A stretch of 8,118 bases of DNA from a bacterium (GTDB lineage Bacteria; Bipolaricaulota; Bipolaricaulia; UBA7950; UBA9294): the NCBI GenBank assembly GCA_030671645.1, contig DAOVHV010000035.1:1-8118 (forward strand), written 5' to 3'. Under the pieces are notes generated by a model, which worked only from the letters and a program-made list of their open reading frames with translations, was not told where the DNA came from and did not search any database. The position numbers were made by a program, and so were the translations under genes. This document shows, in pieces, positions 1-4,289 of the stretch (position 1 is the stretch's first letter; each line of letters begins with the position of its first letter).

Positions 1-127
1 ATTCCTCATCGTCTACGGAATTGGCCGCCTTGAGCCCAGGCATACCCATTTCTTCAAGTTTGGCTATCAGTTCTTTGCTCGAAATCTCAAGCTCGCGAGC
101 AATTTCGTAGATTCTTTTCTTTGACAA
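1..127 (-). CDS. infB: Translation initiation factor IF-2, N-terminal fragment (partial)
   Basis: IF-2 is the GTPase that brings initiator tRNA to the 30S subunit. Only about 42 residues are visible; the gene continues past the left edge. The fragment reads SKKRIYEIARELEIS, then SKELIAKLEEMG, then KAANSVDDEE, which matches the small helical IF2_N domain that opens bacterial IF-2. I chose the TTG at 127-125 because AGAGAGG lies 6 nt before it and the protein then begins MSKKRIYE, as many IF-2 proteins do. An ATG at 133-131 (adding MPL) is possible but abuts that SD directly. The usual nusA/rimP neighbours are absent upstream; a TPR gene lies there, and infB has its own promoter. The identification is secure although the GTPase domain is not in view. 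Confidence 0.9.
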   Translation of the reverse strand, partial: MSKKRIYEIARELEISSKELIAKLEEMGMPGLKAANSVDDEE

Positions 128-133
128 CGGCAT

Positions 134-140
134 CCTCTCT
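134..140 (-). promoter_or_regulatory. SD sequence of infB that decides the start
   Basis: AGAGAGG on the minus strand ends right before the ATG at 133 and 6 nt before the TTG at 127. The spacing favours TTG as the initiation codon. Confidence 0.55.
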
Positions 141-171
141 TCTTCTGAAATCTTCGATAAGCGTGATCCAG

Positions 172-200
172 ACTATACGAAATCACTCATATTGCGTCAA
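172..200 (-). promoter_or_regulatory. Sigma-70-type promoter for infB
   Basis: On the minus strand TTGACG (200-195) is followed after exactly 17 bp by TATAGT (177-172). Both hexamers match the consensus at five of six positions. Transcription would begin near 165, giving an infB leader of about 38 nt. It lies in the gap between the TPR gene stop (230) and infB, so infB can be transcribed independently of the genes upstream. Confidence 0.75.
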
Positions 201-229
201 ACGCACGGACCAAAAGGAAAAGGAGCTTC

Positions 230-706
230 TCAGCGCGTCAGCAGCCAGACAACGATCACGATCAACGCCGTTCCTCCAAACAGCCAGAAGAAGACCGTAC
301 GACTCAGACCTCGAAGCTGTTTCTTTTGACCGGGATCGAATTTGGTTTTGTGCGGCTTTTTGATCGAGAGTCGCTGTGATTTCTTGTAGGTCTTGACATA
401 AAGCGACATTCGTTTCTGGCGACGGTAGACCACAGCCAAGTTGTGCATGGCGTTGACGAAATCCGGATCCATCTCCAGCGCCCGGTTGTAGGCATATTCG
501 GCGCGGGCCAGGTCGCCGCCATCGATGTAGACATTGCCTAATCGATAGTAAATCAGTGCCTTTTCGAGGCCGTAACGAAGTGCTTCCACAAGCAACGAGA
601 TCGCCCGTTCGTAGTCTTTCTTCTTGCGCAGGGCGTCAGCCTCTTTCAGTGACTCGCGGACGAAAGCGATCTGCTCTTCATGCGTTGTTGGTATGTTGGT
701 ACTCAT
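230..706 (-). CDS. TPR protein with C-terminal membrane anchor
   Basis: This 158-residue protein has about three tetratricopeptide-like helical pairs: residues 16-48 (ADALRKKKDYERAISLL), 50-82 (ALIYYRLGNVYIDGGDLARAE, then ALEMDPD) and 84-117 (AMHNLAVVYRRQKR). A basic, probably flexible linker (about 112-136) follows, then one hydrophobic segment at 137-156 with only Thr-Arg after it. That arrangement predicts a tail-anchored inner-membrane protein with its TPR scaffold in the cytoplasm. There is no signal peptide or enzyme motif. Its start lies 29 nt inside the end of the glycosylase gene and has only a weak SD (AAGTGG), so translational coupling is likely. No other start avoids the overlap. 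The partner and specific function are unknown; TPR proteins generally mediate protein-protein contacts. Confidence 0.85.
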   Translation of the reverse strand: MSTNIPTTHEEQIAFVRESLKEADALRKKKDYERAISLLVEALRYGLEKALIYYRLGNVYIDGGDLARAEYAYNRALEMDPDFVNAMHNLAVVYRRQKRMSLYVKTYKKSQRLSIKKPHKTKFDPGQKKQLRGLSRTVFFWLFGGTALIVIVVWLLTR

Positions 707-1292
707 CGATCCACTTGCTCACTTTCTGAATGTCAAGCCAAGTCAGGTATTTTGGACTGCCCTTTTCTCGCGAGGGATTCCGCAACAGATAGCTGGGATG
801 GAACATCGGGAACAACAGGATTCCTCCACGCCAAGAGAAGAAACTTCCATGAGATTTCGTAATGCCGGGAATGTCGGGCATGAGCCATTGCGTCGAAGTG
901 TTCCCCAGCGTCACGATCAAGGCCGGCTTGATGAAGGCAATCTGGGATTCGAGATAGGGAAAACACATCTCCATCTCGGAGCGTGACGGAACGCGATTCC
1001 CAGGAGGGCGGCATTTGACGACATTTCCGATATAGACGTCTTCACGCTCGATGTTGACCGAGGACAACACCTCGTCCAGTTTCTGCCCCGCCAGCCCAAC
1101 AAACGGGCGTCCGGTTTGATCTTCCACCTCCCCGGGTCCCTCACCGATGAACATTACCTCGGCGGCCGGATTCCCTTCTCCGAACACAACGTTGTTTCGT
1201 GTTTCCGCCAGAGGGCACCGGGTACAGGAAAGAACGCGCGGTCGAAGCGCAGCCAGCGACAATTCACCGGCGGGTTGATTTGTTTCCTGCAT
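678..1292 (-). CDS. Family 4 (Fe-S) uracil-DNA glycosylase
   Basis: The 204-residue product should excise uracil from DNA, starting base-excision repair of deaminated cytosine. Family 4 signatures are clear: four cysteines for a 4Fe-4S cluster (C23 and C26 in CTRCPL, C94 in VVKCRPP, C110); motif GEGPGEVED at 50-58, as in family 4 rather than the GQDPYH of family 1; GRPFVGLAG at 61-69; NVVKCRPPGNR at 90-100; and the C-terminal HPSYLLR loop with H165. Length is normal for the family, and there is no fused polymerase-like domain. The ATG start has AAGGAG (1302-1297) 4 nt upstream. It sits 54 nt downstream of tRNA-Gly with no convincing promoter of its own, and its 3' end overlaps the TPR gene, so a tRNA-udg-TPR transcript is plausible. 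Older annotation calls such proteins 'phage SPO1 DNA polymerase-related'. Confidence 0.93.
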   Translation of the reverse strand: MQETNQPAGELSLAALRPRVLSCTRCPLAETRNNVVFGEGNPAAEVMFIGEGPGEVEDQTGRPFVGLAGQKLDEVLSSVNIEREDVYIGNVVKCRPPGNRVPSRSEMEMCFPYLESQIAFIKPALIVTLGNTSTQWLMPDIPGITKSHGSFFSWRGGILLFPMFHPSYLLRNPSREKGSPKYLTWLDIQKVSKWIDEYQHTNNA

Positions 1293-1332
1293 GTCGCTCC
1301 TTATTCATCGGGACTGACGGCACGAGCTTGAT

Positions 1333-1346
1333 TTCGTTTACACGAA
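1333..1346 (-). other. Small hairpin immediately 3' of tRNA-Gly
   Basis: TTCGT-GTAA-ACGAA forms a perfect 5-bp stem with a GNRA-type tetraloop, directly after the tRNA discriminator base. It lacks a T tract, so it is not an intrinsic terminator. It could mark a 3'-processing site separating the tRNA from the downstream mRNA. Confidence 0.45.
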
Positions 1347-1418
1347 AGCGGGCAGCGGGATTCGAACCCGCGACCCCCAGCTTGGGAAGCTGATGCTCTA
1401 CCACTGAGCTATGCCCGC
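1347..1418 (-). tRNA. tRNA-Gly (anticodon CCC)
   Basis: A 72-nt cloverleaf can be folded by eye on the minus strand. The acceptor stem is GCGGGCA/TGCCCGC, the D arm GCTC-AGTGGTA-GAGC, and the anticodon stem TCAGC/GCTGG with one T-G pair. The anticodon loop is TTCCCAA, giving CCC at 34-36. A 5-nt variable loop and the T arm GCGGG-TTCGAAT-CCCGC follow. The discriminator is T, the usual base for bacterial glycine tRNAs. CCA is not encoded; TTCG follows, so CCA must be added enzymatically. The tRNA reads GGG codons. It lies 40 nt after pgk with its own promoter in the gap, and upstream of the uracil-DNA glycosylase gene on the same strand. Confidence 0.96.
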
Positions 1419-1429
1419 AAATCGGTTTC

Positions 1430-1458
1430 ATTATACCAAGCGGCAGGATCAGGCAAAA
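1430..1458 (-). promoter_or_regulatory. Extended -10 promoter for tRNA-Gly
   Basis: The minus strand carries TGG-TATAAT (1438-1430), a perfect -10 hexamer with the extended TGn motif. The -35 region is poor (TTTTGC with 17 bp, or TTGCCT with 15 bp) and lies at the very end of pgk. The predicted start near 1423 leaves only about 5 nt before the mature tRNA 5' end at 1418. Confidence 0.75.
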
Positions 1459-1475
1459 TCAAGCCAGCAAGGCTT
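1455..1475 (-). terminator. Weak hairpin at the 3' end of pgk
   Basis: AAGCC-TTGCT-GGCTT on the minus strand is a 5-bp stem spanning the last pgk codons, followed by GATTTT. It resembles a minimal intrinsic terminator, but the stem is short and the T tract interrupted. Readthrough toward the tRNA is likely. Confidence 0.25.
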
Positions 1476-2637
1476 CAAGAGCTGACATCGTTTTCCCGCG
1501 CAACAGGGCAAGGCAAGCCCCGCCACCGGTTGAGATATAGGAGACACGCTCGGCCACTCCGAAGCGCTCCATGGCTTCGCCGGTCTCCCCTCCACCGATC
1601 ACGCTGTAGGCGTCAGATTGAGCGATAACATCCCCAAGTTGCTTCGTTCCGTTAGCGAAGGCTCCGATTTCGTAGGCTCCCATCGGACCGATCCAAACGA
1701 TCGTCTTTGCCTGAACGATCCGCTCAGAAAAAAGGCGGATTGTCTCAGGGCCGATATCAAATGCATGCCAGCCATCCGGAATCTCGTTCACAGAACATGT
1801 GACGGTCTCACTCTCATCGGACAGTTCGGGAGCCGCTACCACATCAACAGGAAGATGAAGGATCGTTTCGCTTTGCGCAGCGATTCTCCGAATCTCGCCC
1901 ACCTCTTCGAGCACTTTGTGATCCACCGCCGAACCGCCTACATCGATCCCCATGGCATGTAGGAACGTCATGGCTACGCCGCCTCCGATCATGATCTCGT
2001 CAACTTGCGGCCCCAAGTCATGCAGCGGGCCCAGTTTGCTCTCTGCCTTTTTCCCGCCCACGGCGGCCACATAGGGGCGATCAGGTGATTCAATCAGCGG
2101 ACTCAACGCTTCAATCTCCGCCTGCACGAGGAAACCGGCATAGCTCGGTAGATGATCGGCGATTCCTACAGTGGAGGCGTGGGCACGATGCATACTGGCG
2201 AACGCATCATTGACGAACAGATTACCCAGATTCGCTAGCTTGTGTGTGAACGCCGGCTCATTGATTGCTTCCCCGCGGTAGAAACGAACGTTCTCAAGCA
2301 ACAGAACATCTGCATCTTTTGCCTCGGAAACCGCCTTCAGAACCCCATCTCCGACACAATCATCGAGCTTGCTGACAGGTTTTCCCAAGAGTGATTCGAG
2401 AACTCCAGCTATCGGATCGAGCCGGAGTTCTTCGACCACCTTCCCTTCCGGACGCCCCAAGTGGGAGATCAACACCACTTTCGCGTTATGATCGAGGAGC
2501 CATCGGATGGTGGGCAAAGAAGCCCGGATGCGTCGATCATCCAATATGTTGCCATCTTTCAATGGAACGTTGTAATCCACCCTGACGAGTACCGTTTTCC
2601 CTTCTACTTCGACATCTTGAATCTTGCGAAGTTTCAC
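1459..2637 (-). CDS. pgk: Phosphoglycerate kinase, with divergent nucleotide site
   Basis: Cytoplasmic glycolytic enzyme interconverting 1,3-bisphosphoglycerate plus ADP with 3-phosphoglycerate plus ATP. At 392 residues it has normal length. Numbering here counts from the GTG at 2640. Substrate-side motifs are intact: VRVDYNVP (D22, N24), DDRRIRA (R37), SHLGRP (59-64), ENVRF (R119) and MHRAHASTVG (R152). The hinge and C-domain show GGKKAESK (195-202), IGGGVAMTF, WIGPMGAYE (316-324) and GGGET (349-353). Against the common GGAKVS, WNGPMG and GGGDT, three nucleotide-contact positions differ (K197, I317, E352). The protein is otherwise complete, so I read a functional but unusual PGK. GTG at 2637 is 6 nt from GGAGG; GTG at 2640 (adding one residue) is only 3 nt away. 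No gap gene adjoins it. Confidence 0.95.
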   Translation of the reverse strand: MKLRKIQDVEVEGKTVLVRVDYNVPLKDGNILDDRRIRASLPTIRWLLDHNAKVVLISHLGRPEGKVVEELRLDPIAGVLESLLGKPVSKLDDCVGDGVLKAVSEAKDADVLLLENVRFYRGEAINEPAFTHKLANLGNLFVNDAFASMHRAHASTVGIADHLPSYAGFLVQAEIEALSPLIESPDRPYVAAVGGKKAESKLGPLHDLGPQVDEIMIGGGVAMTFLHAMGIDVGGSAVDHKVLEEVGEIRRIAAQSETILHLPVDVVAAPELSDESETVTCSVNEIPDGWHAFDIGPETIRLFSERIVQAKTIVWIGPMGAYEIGAFANGTKQLGDVIAQSDAYSVIGGGETGEAMERFGVAERVSYISTGGGACLALLRGKTMSALEALLA

Positions 2638-2643
2638 CACCAG

Positions 2644-2648
2644 CCTCC
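2644..2648 (-). promoter_or_regulatory. SD sequence of pgk
   Basis: GGAGG lies 3 nt before the first of two tandem GTG codons (2640) and 6 nt before the second (2637). The spacing favours the second. Confidence 0.6.
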
Positions 2649-2680
2649 AATCTGACCATCTTCCCGAGTTTGAGACCTTA

Positions 2681-2709
2681 TTGAACGCCCATCAGAAGGG
2701 GATTATAAT
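2681..2709 (+). promoter_or_regulatory. Promoter for the LolA-like gene (leaderless transcript)
   Basis: TTGAAC (2681-2686), a 17-bp spacer, then TATAAT (2704-2709). The start point would fall at about 2714-2718, while the ATG is at 2718. There is no SD, and an in-frame TAA (2706-2708) lies inside the -10 hexamer, so the mRNA should begin at or within a few nt of the start codon. Confidence 0.75.
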
Positions 2710-2729
2710 GCTCAGCGATGAACAATCAA
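2702..2729 (-). promoter_or_regulatory. Promoter for pgk, sharing the -10 element
   Basis: On the minus strand TTGATT (2729-2724), a 16-bp spacer, then TATAAT (2707-2702). The block ATTATAAT at 2702-2709 is self-complementary, so the same bases serve as -10 in both directions. The predicted pgk start point near 2695 gives a leader of about 58 nt containing the GGAGG ribosome site. The -35 lies inside the divergent coding sequence. Confidence 0.6.
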
Positions 2730-3653
2730 AACTTGATGCTTCTCGCTCTCGGTGTGTTCGTTGCGCTCATTGTTACAGTCGCGGCGGTAGATCAATACTT
2801 GCTCGACGAACACCCTCCTACCGAAGTGGAAGGACTCATCTGGCTGGTGGAGAACGCATTTAATCGCATTCAGGATCTCGAAGCGACCCTGCAGGTGACC
2901 AATGAATCACAACCCGCAGAGAACGTAAGGATGAAAGTGAGATACGTCAAGGGTCCGCCTCCCGTACTTTCCATGCGCTATGTGCCGCCACAGGATGCAA
3001 GCGAGGATCTTTTCGTTGTGACAGTGCGCGATGAGACTTTCACCGTTCAGAACGATCAACTCTTCCATTACCTCCCAAGCGAGGACATCATCGTCAGCAA
3101 GCGGTGGCCGGGCGTGCCGCTGGTGGCGATTGGGTTGAGCATTTTTGATGTGGCCCAGCTCCGGATCGATTGGATCGCCGGGAAAACGGAGATCAAGATC
3201 CTTCAGAACATCACCGGATTTAGCGGATTCTCATTTGCGACATCCGTCTCGGTGCTCGAGTCTTTTAGCCACGCGTCTACCGAGCCTTCCGCCCTCTTTT
3301 CTGTTCAGGGACTACAATCGTCTCAATCTTATTCGCTCTGCTTTTCGTTCTGCCCCGAATTCCAGGAGGGAGGACCCCAATTGACTCTCGGACTGGCTGA
3401 GGCCCTTAACGCCGAAACCGGAAGCTCGATTCCTGGCAGCTACATCCTCGAAGTTCGCGACGCGGATACCCAGGATCTGTTGCGGATGATCTGGATTGAT
3501 CGCGAAACCTATCTCATTCAGAAAGTTGTGACCTTCGAAGACGGGCAGCGAAGCGCCACCCTGTTGGTTCAGTTGATGACCATCGACCAGGGTCTAACCG
3601 AGGCTGAGGTCATTACGCCCCCCCAAGCGGGCGTGGAGAACATCCGCGGTTAG
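2718..3653 (+). CDS. Exported LolA/RseB-fold-like protein
   Basis: This 311-residue protein has one N-terminal hydrophobic segment (about residues 6-24), then a wholly soluble, beta-rich region, so it is probably periplasmic or extracytoplasmic. The layout resembles LolA/outer-membrane lipoprotein-sorting folds. An early helix (LIWLVENAFNRIQDLEATLQ, 40-59) precedes strands ending in a proline-rich 'PPVLSMRYVPP' edge, then 'VVTVRDETFTVQND' and 'LFHYLP'. A C-terminal 'MIWIDRETYLIQKV' (257-270) matches the I-W-I-D-x-x-T pattern of such proteins. There is no lipobox. The N-region MNNQN has no Lys or Arg, which is odd for a signal peptide. Two cysteines (C208, C212) could pair. It diverges from pgk, and its 3' end overlaps the BFN gene by 4 nt. 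The fold is my inference from pattern; cargo or partner is unknown. Confidence 0.75.
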   Translation: MNNQNLMLLALGVFVALIVTVAAVDQYLLDEHPPTEVEGLIWLVENAFNRIQDLEATLQVTNESQPAENVRMKVRYVKGPPPVLSMRYVPPQDASEDLFVVTVRDETFTVQNDQLFHYLPSEDIIVSKRWPGVPLVAIGLSIFDVAQLRIDWIAGKTEIKILQNITGFSGFSFATSVSVLESFSHASTEPSALFSVQGLQSSQSYSLCFSFCPEFQEGGPQLTLGLAEALNAETGSSIPGSYILEVRDADTQDLLRMIWIDRETYLIQKVVTFEDGQRSATLLVQLMTIDQGLTEAEVITPPQAGVENIRG

Positions 3654-4156
3654 GCCTCTTCCGTCTCCGTTTCCGCCCACTCTCTCCACTTGCGAAATTC
3701 GCCCAAATCCAAGTCGTCTTCCACGAAGTCGTGGAATTCGTCTTCTTCGGAAAACGGAGATTCGATGGCTTCGGATCGGAACACCTCGTCCTCTACGAAG
3801 ATCTGGCATCCCGATCTCAAGGAGAGCGCCAGAGAATCCGACGGACGAGCGTCGAATTCCATCACATCGCCTTGGGCATTGCGAATGTAGATTGATGCGA
3901 AAAAAGTTCCGTCTTGCACTGCCTTGATGATGACTTTGTCAATCTTCGCATTCAGATTCTCGATCATCTGCTTCATCAGAACATGAGTCAGAGGACGTGG
4001 AAATTCTTCATTCTGGAGACCAAAAGCAATGGAGATGGCCTCAGAATCAGCGATCCAGATAGGAAGAGCTTTTCGAGAAGCGCGGTCCTTCAGCAGAACC
4101 ACGGGGCAGTTATTGGACGGATCAACTAGTAGTGCCTTGATGACAACTTCTCGCAT
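3650..4156 (-). CDS. BFN-domain (DUF151, 'bifunctional nuclease') protein
   Basis: A 168-residue cytoplasmic protein with a BFN/DUF151 domain over about residues 1-128. Typical segments are VVIKALLVD, PVVLLKD, ALPIWIADSEA (30-40), RPLTHVLMKQMI, FFASIYI, and the diagnostic DARPSDSLALSLR (102-114) followed by IFVEDEVF. Members have been reported to have nuclease activity, and plant homologues are stress-related, but the cellular role in bacteria is poorly known. The C-terminal 40 residues are a strongly acidic tail (SEEDEF, VEDDLD, ETETEEA) without the UvrB/C-like motif some relatives carry. The ATG at 4156 has AAGGAG 6 nt upstream; an upstream TTG (4186) would add ten residues but lacks an SD. 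It is divergent from glmS and convergent with the LolA-like gene. Confidence 0.9.
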   Translation of the reverse strand: MREVVIKALLVDPSNNCPVVLLKDRASRKALPIWIADSEAISIAFGLQNEEFPRPLTHVLMKQMIENLNAKIDKVIIKAVQDGTFFASIYIRNAQGDVMEFDARPSDSLALSLRSGCQIFVEDEVFRSEAIESPFSEEDEFHDFVEDDLDLGEFRKWREWAETETEEA

Positions 4157-4162
4157 GCCTAG

Positions 4163-4168
4163 CTCCTT
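4163..4168 (-). promoter_or_regulatory. SD sequence fixing the BFN gene start
   Basis: AAGGAG with a 6-nt spacer to the ATG at 4156. This favours the shorter protein over one begun at the TTG at 4186. Confidence 0.8.
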
Positions 4169-4173
4169 ACCGA

Positions 4174-4196
4174 TGTTGTCGTACAAACGGACAACA
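4174..4196. promoter_or_regulatory. Inverted repeat at the BFN transcription start (candidate operator)
   Basis: TGTTGTC, a 9-bp spacer, then GACAACA: a perfect 7-bp dyad spanning 23 bp. It begins 2 bp downstream of the BFN gene -10 hexamer and covers the predicted start point near 4192. Related GACAA words recur at 4142 and 4223, the latter inside the -35. It could be a repressor site, or a weak hairpin at the 5' end of the mRNA. Confidence 0.4.
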
Positions 4197-4198
4197 GG

Positions 4199-4227
4199 AT
4201 TATAGCTGCTTGCCGCTTGATCGACAA
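4199..4227 (-). promoter_or_regulatory. Promoter for the BFN gene
   Basis: Minus strand TTGTCG (4227-4222), a 17-bp spacer, and TATAAT (4204-4199). The predicted start near 4192 gives a leader of about 36 nt ending in the SD. Confidence 0.7.
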
Positions 4228-4239
4228 TTCATGGGGGTA

Positions 4240-4268
4240 TTGGCGGCACACTGTTCATTCGTTAAACT
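4240..4268 (+). promoter_or_regulatory. Candidate promoter for glmS
   Basis: TTGGCG (4240-4245), a 17-bp spacer, and TAAACT (4263-4268). The -35 matches at four of six positions and so does the -10. The predicted start near 4275 gives a leader of about 15 nt, just long enough for the SD. Its -35 lies 12 bp from the -35 of the divergent BFN promoter. Confidence 0.45.
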
Positions 4269-4277
4269 CCCCGAGAC

Positions 4278-4284
4278 TAGGAGG
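4278..4284 (+). promoter_or_regulatory. Strong SD of glmS
   Basis: TAGGAGG, nearly full anti-SD complementarity, 5 nt before the GTG start at 4290. It fixes that start, which places the catalytic cysteine at position 2. Confidence 0.85.
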
Positions 4285-4289
4285 TCACC

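Noticed and set aside
1347..1418. tRNA gene as an integration site for a mobile element
   Set aside because: No integrase, no repeat of the tRNA 3' end and no foreign-looking genes are visible nearby.
3616..3633. GC hairpin CGCCC/GGGCG near the end of the LolA-like gene as a bidirectional terminator
   Set aside because: It is inside the coding sequence, has an 8-nt loop, and no T tract follows on either strand.
4157..4186. TTG start at 4186 for the BFN protein
   Set aside because: No SD precedes it, whereas ATG 4156 has AAGGAG at 6 nt and begins with the family's usual N-terminus.
4187..4289. glmS ribozyme upstream of glmS
   Set aside because: The intergenic region is only about 100-130 nt, is taken up by two promoters, and the expected leader is about 15 nt. 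There is no room for the ribozyme core.
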